Below, piece by piece: positions 58,911 through 64,000 of a stretch of DNA of 64,000 nt. This DNA comes from Asterias rubens (lineage: Eukaryota; Echinodermata; Asteroidea; Forcipulatida; Asteriidae). A model generated the notes under the pieces. The model was given only the letters and a program-made list of their open reading frames with translations. It was not told the origin of the DNA and searched no databases. The stretch is taken from NCBI RefSeq assembly GCF_902459465.1, contig NC_047068.1, forward strand, positions 18,747,195 through 18,811,194, given 5' to 3'. The position numbers and the translations under genes were made by a program. How positions within the stretch are numbered: the first letter of the stretch is position 1; the number at the start of each line of letters is the position of its first letter.

Positions 58911-61900
58911 TCAAATGTGAGCGGCTGTTGCGTTGATATAACACGGTGAATTGAAGAGGGTATCTCCTTTAGCTATGGACATAATAGCAATATAGCCAGT
59001 GATACCCATTACGACTGGACACAAGGCTATGATGAGTATACATGCTACTGTATCAAACCTGTGCCAAAACCTGAGATAAAGAGACAACAAGATATGTAAA
59101 AGTTATTAAACAATATTAGTAATGTATTGAATTGAATTGAATTGCGCATCTCCATGACCAGCCTGCATGCTCGAGGGCGCATTACCAAAAGAAAATACAC
59201 ACAAAGAAAAGTTTTAGAAAAAGTAAAAATTAGCAAAATAGAAACAAAGCCTTTATTGACCGCTCCGGACACTTTTGCATATGCAATCGTGCCCGGGGCT
59301 ATGCAAAAACCGTGGACATTATACATGACTGTGCATGTATGTGCGCGCGTATTAAGCGAGCGTGCATGTTATGCAGCATGAATATTCACGTATTTTATGA
59401 TTGCAGTGAATACCTAACGGCCGAACATTTCCCATGTCATTCATGACATGCACTTAGTTAGTATGTAAAAAAAATGGCAAACGTGTTCCGTCGACCAAGG
59501 GCGTTTAATTTACTGCAAGGACGGTTTTGCACGGGGGCGGACACAACTGCATATGCAAATGTGTCCGGGCGGACACAATTGCATTATGCAGCAGCGTCCG
59601 GGCGGACACGATTGTAAATGCAAAACCGTCCAGCGGACATTATTGCATATTATTGTATATGCCCTCCGGATAGTATTGCATAGAGGACACAATTGCATGC
59701 GACACCGGTTCCGCATACTCCTAAAGAGTTAAAATGGTTATTAGGAATGTTTAGGGCCGGTGAACATGGATAACAATGTCAGGCACTTTTATGGGTCTAA
59801 AGTAAAAGTTGGCTTGGAGGCCTAACACGTTGTTAGATTTTGCCAGCAGAACTTGCACTATACCACTCGGCCATGACACGCCAGTGGACTAAAAAGTATT
59901 TGTCACTAAGTTTTCTCAACTTGGTTTTACTCACGGATTTTCTGAAGAACTTTCCGGCATGTACATGTTTCTCAGTTTTAAATAGCTGAGTGGTGGTGCA
60001 ATGAATATCAAGAAAGGTGCTGCAAAAGCCGACAGTAATGTGACTAGGACGGAAAACTGTGGTACAGTTTCTGCACAAAGTACCTGTAATGAAACAAGCA
60101 CTGTGCGAACTGCGATTCGTTTGCATCCAAACTCTGCAGAAAGAGAAGAATAAGAGAATCAGATTTGAGATTTGTCGGTTTATGGAGTTACAGCTCGGTT
60201 CATACTTCCTGCGAATGCGATACGAATGCTGACGTCACAAATTCGCAACGAAAAAATCGCAGCAGTTCAACTATGCTCAACTCACTTGCGAATATCGCTG
60301 CGAAAGGAGGGTTGTGACGTCAAATTCACGTCAAATTCGCTTCGCATTCGCATTCGCATTCGCATGAAGTATGAACCGGGCTTAATAGGCAAGAAGAAAC
60401 CATAAATAAATGGTAAGCATGCAGGTAGAAAACCGTGTGTAAATATCTTTTGATGGGAGTGTTGACTCTGAAAAGAGCCGGTGTGGTCTCGACGTTTCGA
60501 ACAGTGTCTTCTGCTCGTGTTCAGGAGAAATAGGCCATTGACGGCACACTTTCTTCAAAGGGTTTTGATACCTTTGTAGATTAAGTTTTCGGTCATGACA
60601 TAAGTTCTTACACACTGTAAATGAAGATGTTTAATTGACCTGTAGAAGAGACAGCCTCATTGTTAGTCGTCAAATTTTCGAGGGAAAAAAAAGGTGACAA
60701 TCACAGAGCAATGTTTTGAGGAGAATCGCGTAAATCCGTTGTACTTTCTGAAATAATTTCCTTGAAATTGTTTTACTCATTTCCCAAAATCCATACATTC
60801 AGCAAGTAATATTGTAAGGAAAGCTTTCTACCACCATTATTATTCAAACTGTGTAAGTTCAATGTAAATATGTGGACGTTTGTCTTTTGTGTCATACAAA
60901 AACAAACCAAACCCCCTAATCATGACACACCAACTTCCAAACAAGTTTTTGGTGGCGTTTGGTTAATTTTATCTGAATTTTGATTCAATTAAAGCGGTTT
61001 TGGTTAGTTGTGAAGATTTGAGTAAAACGAAAGGGTCATTGATGACATGTACTATAGAATTAAGATGTTGTTACCTTCTGGTATATTAAGAACTTCTTCA
61101 GTGTGTTGAAACATCGGACTGTTCTGTGGAACAATAACCAGCGCGCTATGAATGACCAATACCACGGCAGAAGAAATCACTGCAACTCGATCGGGCAGAA
61201 GGTACAAAATGCTCACTCCAGTCTTATTTGAACTGCTTATTACAAGACTAGCAAACGAGAAGTAGCCGGTAATAACTGCACATGCTATTATACCACCAGT
61301 GACTGCAAGAAAACATAAAACATCTATATTAACGTCATGTATTGATAAAAAAAAAAGGTCTAGAGATTTTTCTAGAGATCATTAAGTCATTTTGTTCTGA
61401 TCGTCAGAACTTCACCATGATGTTGTGCAATAAAAGTGGTCTTTAATTCTTAACAAAATACTAGAGCACAATTACATTAGCTTGAAGGATTTGGGTACTT
61501 TTTGTTACACAAAACTAACACAATGTCCAGAGATTTACATTAAAGGGAAGGTACACTATTGGTAATTGTCAAAGACCAGTCTTCTCACATGGGTATCTCA
61601 ACATAATATGCATAAAATAACAAACCTGTAAAATTTGAGCTCAATTGGTCATCGGAGTCGGGAGAAAATGATGAAAGAAAAAACACCCTTGTTGGACGAA
61701 TTTGTATGCTTTCAGATAGGAATAACAGACTTTTAGCCAGAGAAATATTTCTAAGGATGCGCACACATTTTTGAGCAAATGGATTTTGTTGGTTAGTCTG
61801 CTGCCACCAAAGGTCACAAGAAATGACATTGAAATGCTCAGTATGTGGGATTACATTAGCCTGAACTGCTGACGTCATACTTCGAGGCTCGTGAATTACG

Positions 61901-63991
61901 CCAGAGTTCTGCTGTTGAGCCCACTTACATAATCACCTTTGACCACACATCATTTCACATGGCCTTCATGGGATTTGTAGTTAAATCATACGTACATGCG
62001 TATACATCAACTAATACCTGTCATGTGACCAGTATAGTAAAGGTTCGTTATGTCTGTGGTGCGCACTGTGTCCAGTATGGACTATGCACTTGCATGTAAT
62101 GTCGTTTCTGAGGATTTTACTGCATAACAATTATCTCAATGTGAAATGAATGTAGGTAAAAGGGGATTATGGACGGTGATTGATCTAGGCTACAGAGGCC
62201 ACTCTCTGGGTAAGTCACGAGCCTCAAAGTGTGACGTCAGCTGTTCAGGCTAATCCATCTTAATTTATTATGACGTTTAACGTACTTGTAAAGGTTGTGA
62301 CGACACACGTGTTGAAATCCTTGGGCTTGCGCATATCACGTTGAATGACTGGTACAGTGAAGTGCACGAAAGGTATATAAATAGCGATACCACATAGTGA
62401 TGATAGGGACCATGCATCAAAGGAAGGAGGAGGGGGATGCACAGATGCATCGTAGCTAATTACAGCAGACACTATGAGGATGATGAAACAAAGTACGGAT
62501 GTGGTGTAACTCACTGCACTGACTGGCCTGCAAACAAAATAAAAAAATTGTATCAAGTGGAGCTCCATGTTTAAATGTAGCACTATAGATATAGACCTGT
62601 TCTCGTGTTATGTACGAGAAGTGCCCTCAATCCACTAAGGCTAAATTAGTAGTTTTGGCCGATTTTCTACCTTCTTGGTAAGCAGGTCAGGTTTTTTTTT
62701 TTTTTTTTGGGGGGGGGGGGGAACTGCGATTTCTCCCGAATTCTGATAATCTACTATGCGGTATAGTATAAGTAGAACATAAAGAATGACAAGTTTTCAG
62801 AAGAACATATAAATCGCCCAGCAGGTAGATACACACATTGTGTTAGCACAAACCAAGTTTAATAATTGATACCTCACAATGCAATGCCTCAAATCCCATA
62901 TAGACGTGTTTACCAAATTTCTTTGTTATATGAGTAGGTCGTTCGTCACCTCATGGCTTATTTTGAAATGCATAGGACTACAATTAAAACAATGCCTCAA
63001 GATCAAGAGAAGGTTTGTAACCATGCTCGTTATCCCACTTGTTTCTGAGTTGGCTGCCGGTATGGCAGGAGATCCTGTCCCCATATGGCTAACTGTGTGT
63101 ACAAACTTTTTCTGATAGCGCCCTCTTTTCAATCAACATCCTCCATGTGCATTTGGGGGACAGCATTTTCGGCGACAGATTTCCCTACGACACCGGCGTT
63201 TATAGAAACAAAGCTAGAAAGCAAATTTCACCTGTAGACGAGCAGAGTATAAATGTTCGAAACGTCGAGACTTACTCGGCGTCTCAGGGAATTCTGTCCG
63301 CCGGAGATTCGGGAAGTTAACATGGGTTGGAGAAGGATGATTCAAAAGAGGGCGCTATCAAAGTAAGTATTATAGAGTGCGTTCGTTTAGCTTCCCTGGG
63401 TCGACCCCGCTACGTTCGAATAGCTTTGATGTCATTCCAGGGGACTCACCTGGGTCAGCCCCCAGTGCCCTAAGTGGGTCACTTAGGGGTGACCCGAGGT
63501 GCATGGCGTCACCACGAGAGGGCGAGTGTGATCGTTCGATTAGCTCTTGCTAGGGGCTCGACCGGTTGAGCACTACAGGGTCGACCCAGGGAAGCTTATC
63601 GAACGCATCCCTAATGGGGGGGGGGGGGGGGAGGGTGACCGAATCTCCGGGGAACAGATACTCCTCCACACCGGCTCTTTTCAGAGCCGAAAACTCTCTC
63701 AAAATAGATACACTACATGTTTGTACTTGCGGGTCCGCAAGTTTACTATATTATTCTAAATGCAATCAGATTCCGATTTTTATGAATACCTGTGACATCA
63801 CATACCATGAGTCTTTGGGTGTACCGAGCCACATAATTGGACAAATAATCAGGCCAAAAACCGGCGGCCAGTAGCAGTATGTCCCATGGGCTGATTGACC
63901 AACTAAGATGTACAGTAAATCACCAATCACTAGCAGCATCAAAGGGCCTCCTGTGAAGCTACAAATACCCACCAGACTACTGATTGCCGAT
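58911..63991 (-). CDS. AAAP-family amino acid transporter paralogue, 3' part
   Basis: Five 3'-terminal coding exons on the minus strand: 63806-63991, 62286-62527, 61075-61302, 59935-60133 and 58911-59070. They correspond one to one with exons 5-9 of the gene at 44715-56771, with the same phases; two have identical lengths (186 and 199 nt). Matching segments: GTYCYWPPVFGLIICPI, YIPFVHFTVPVIQRDMRKPK, YFSFASLVISSSNKTG, LLPDRVAVISSAVVLVIHSA and AETVPQFSVLVTLLSAFAAP. The loop after helix 6 differs most (SYDASVHPPPPSFD). The protein ends in a tail with NAT and stops at 58911. The N-terminal half, matching exons 1-4, lies beyond the right edge. It is a tandem duplicate in the same direction, about 2.1 kb from the first coding exon of its neighbour. 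Substrate unknown. Confidence 0.85.
59262..59710 (+). mobile_element. Modular GGAC/TTGCATATGCAA element, copy 2
   Basis: Same order of blocks as 14486-14998, including the CGTCGACCAAGG and GCGTTTAATTTACTGCAAGG segments and the right end GCGACACCGG. The far-left terminus is missing. It lies between the last two exons of the partial AAAP gene. Confidence 0.75.
60190..60383. mobile_element. MITE with GGTTCATACTTC ends
   Basis: AGCTCGGTTCATACTTCCTG at the left and GAAGTATGAACCGGGCT at the right. The inside has GCATTC repeats and two TGACGTCA-like motifs. Located in an intron of the partial AAAP gene. Confidence 0.8.
61540..61720 (-). mobile_element. MITE family M1, left fragment
   Basis: TTAAAGGGAAGGTACACTAT through CTCAATTGGTCATCGGAGTC to TATGCTTTCAGAT, then broken. 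Confidence 0.75.
62692..62722 (+). repeat. poly-T / poly-G tract
   Basis: A T run of about 17-18 directly followed by 12-13 G. Confidence 0.8.
63377..63609. mobile_element. MITE with CTTCCCTGGGTCGACCC ends
   Basis: GTGCGTTCGTTTAGCTTCCC at the left and GGGAAGCTTATCGAACGCAT at the right, extended inward by GGGTCGACCC. GC-rich interior with GGGTGACCCGAGG. It lies in an intron of the partial AAAP gene and is followed by a poly-G run. Confidence 0.85.
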
Positions 63992-64000
63992 CTGGGGGAA

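Noticed and set aside
59833..60126. 97-codon minus-strand frame
   Set aside because: It overlaps the AAAP exon 59935-60133 in the wrong frame; the other frame matches the paralogue.

Overview
The window is eukaryotic nuclear DNA: AT-rich, spliced genes with GT..AG introns, long intergenic stretches and many dispersed repeats. The conserved proteins (ADPRM-like phosphatase, B3GNTL1-like glycosyltransferase, AAAP amino acid transporters, EGF plus farnesoic-acid-O-methyltransferase-like secreted proteins) and the dense palindromic MITEs suggest a marine deuterostome invertebrate. An echinoderm, perhaps a sea star, is my best guess from protein and repeat style; I cannot fix the species.

Layout, left to right. 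1-7.6 kb: repeat-filled DNA, probably intron 1 of a minus-strand gene whose first coding exon (N-terminal signal anchor) lies at 7606-7848. 9.9-19.6 kb: two paralogous genes transcribed away from each other, with a tRNA-Val(AAC) gene between them. The minus copy encodes signal peptide, EGF and a FAMeT-like domain. The plus copy lacks the EGF exon and has TT where a splice donor GT should be. 23.2-26.2 kb: two-coding-exon ADPRM homologue (342 aa, minus). 26.2-30.0 kb: intergenic DNA with LINE relics. 30.0-41.3 kb: complete 12-exon B3GNTL1/QTGAL homologue (355 aa, plus), followed by a tandemly repeated candidate 3' UTR. 44.7-56.8 kb: complete nine-exon AAAP/SLC32-like transporter (498 aa, minus). 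58.9-64 kb: the five 3'-terminal exons of a tandem paralogue with the same exon phases, running off the right edge.

The genes do not form a pathway. The two local duplications (FAMeT-like pair, AAAP pair) are the main organising theme. Between genes and in introns there are at least 13 copies of one ~380 bp TIR element, many copies of two palindromic families with GGGCCCAATTTCAT ends, several smaller MITEs, tRNA-derived SINEs, LINE 3' ends and several minisatellites. Two of these tandem arrays sit at splice acceptors of the complete transporter gene.

Exon structures were assembled by eye from splice consensus, reading-phase agreement, paralogue alignment and remembered family motifs. There is no transcript evidence.
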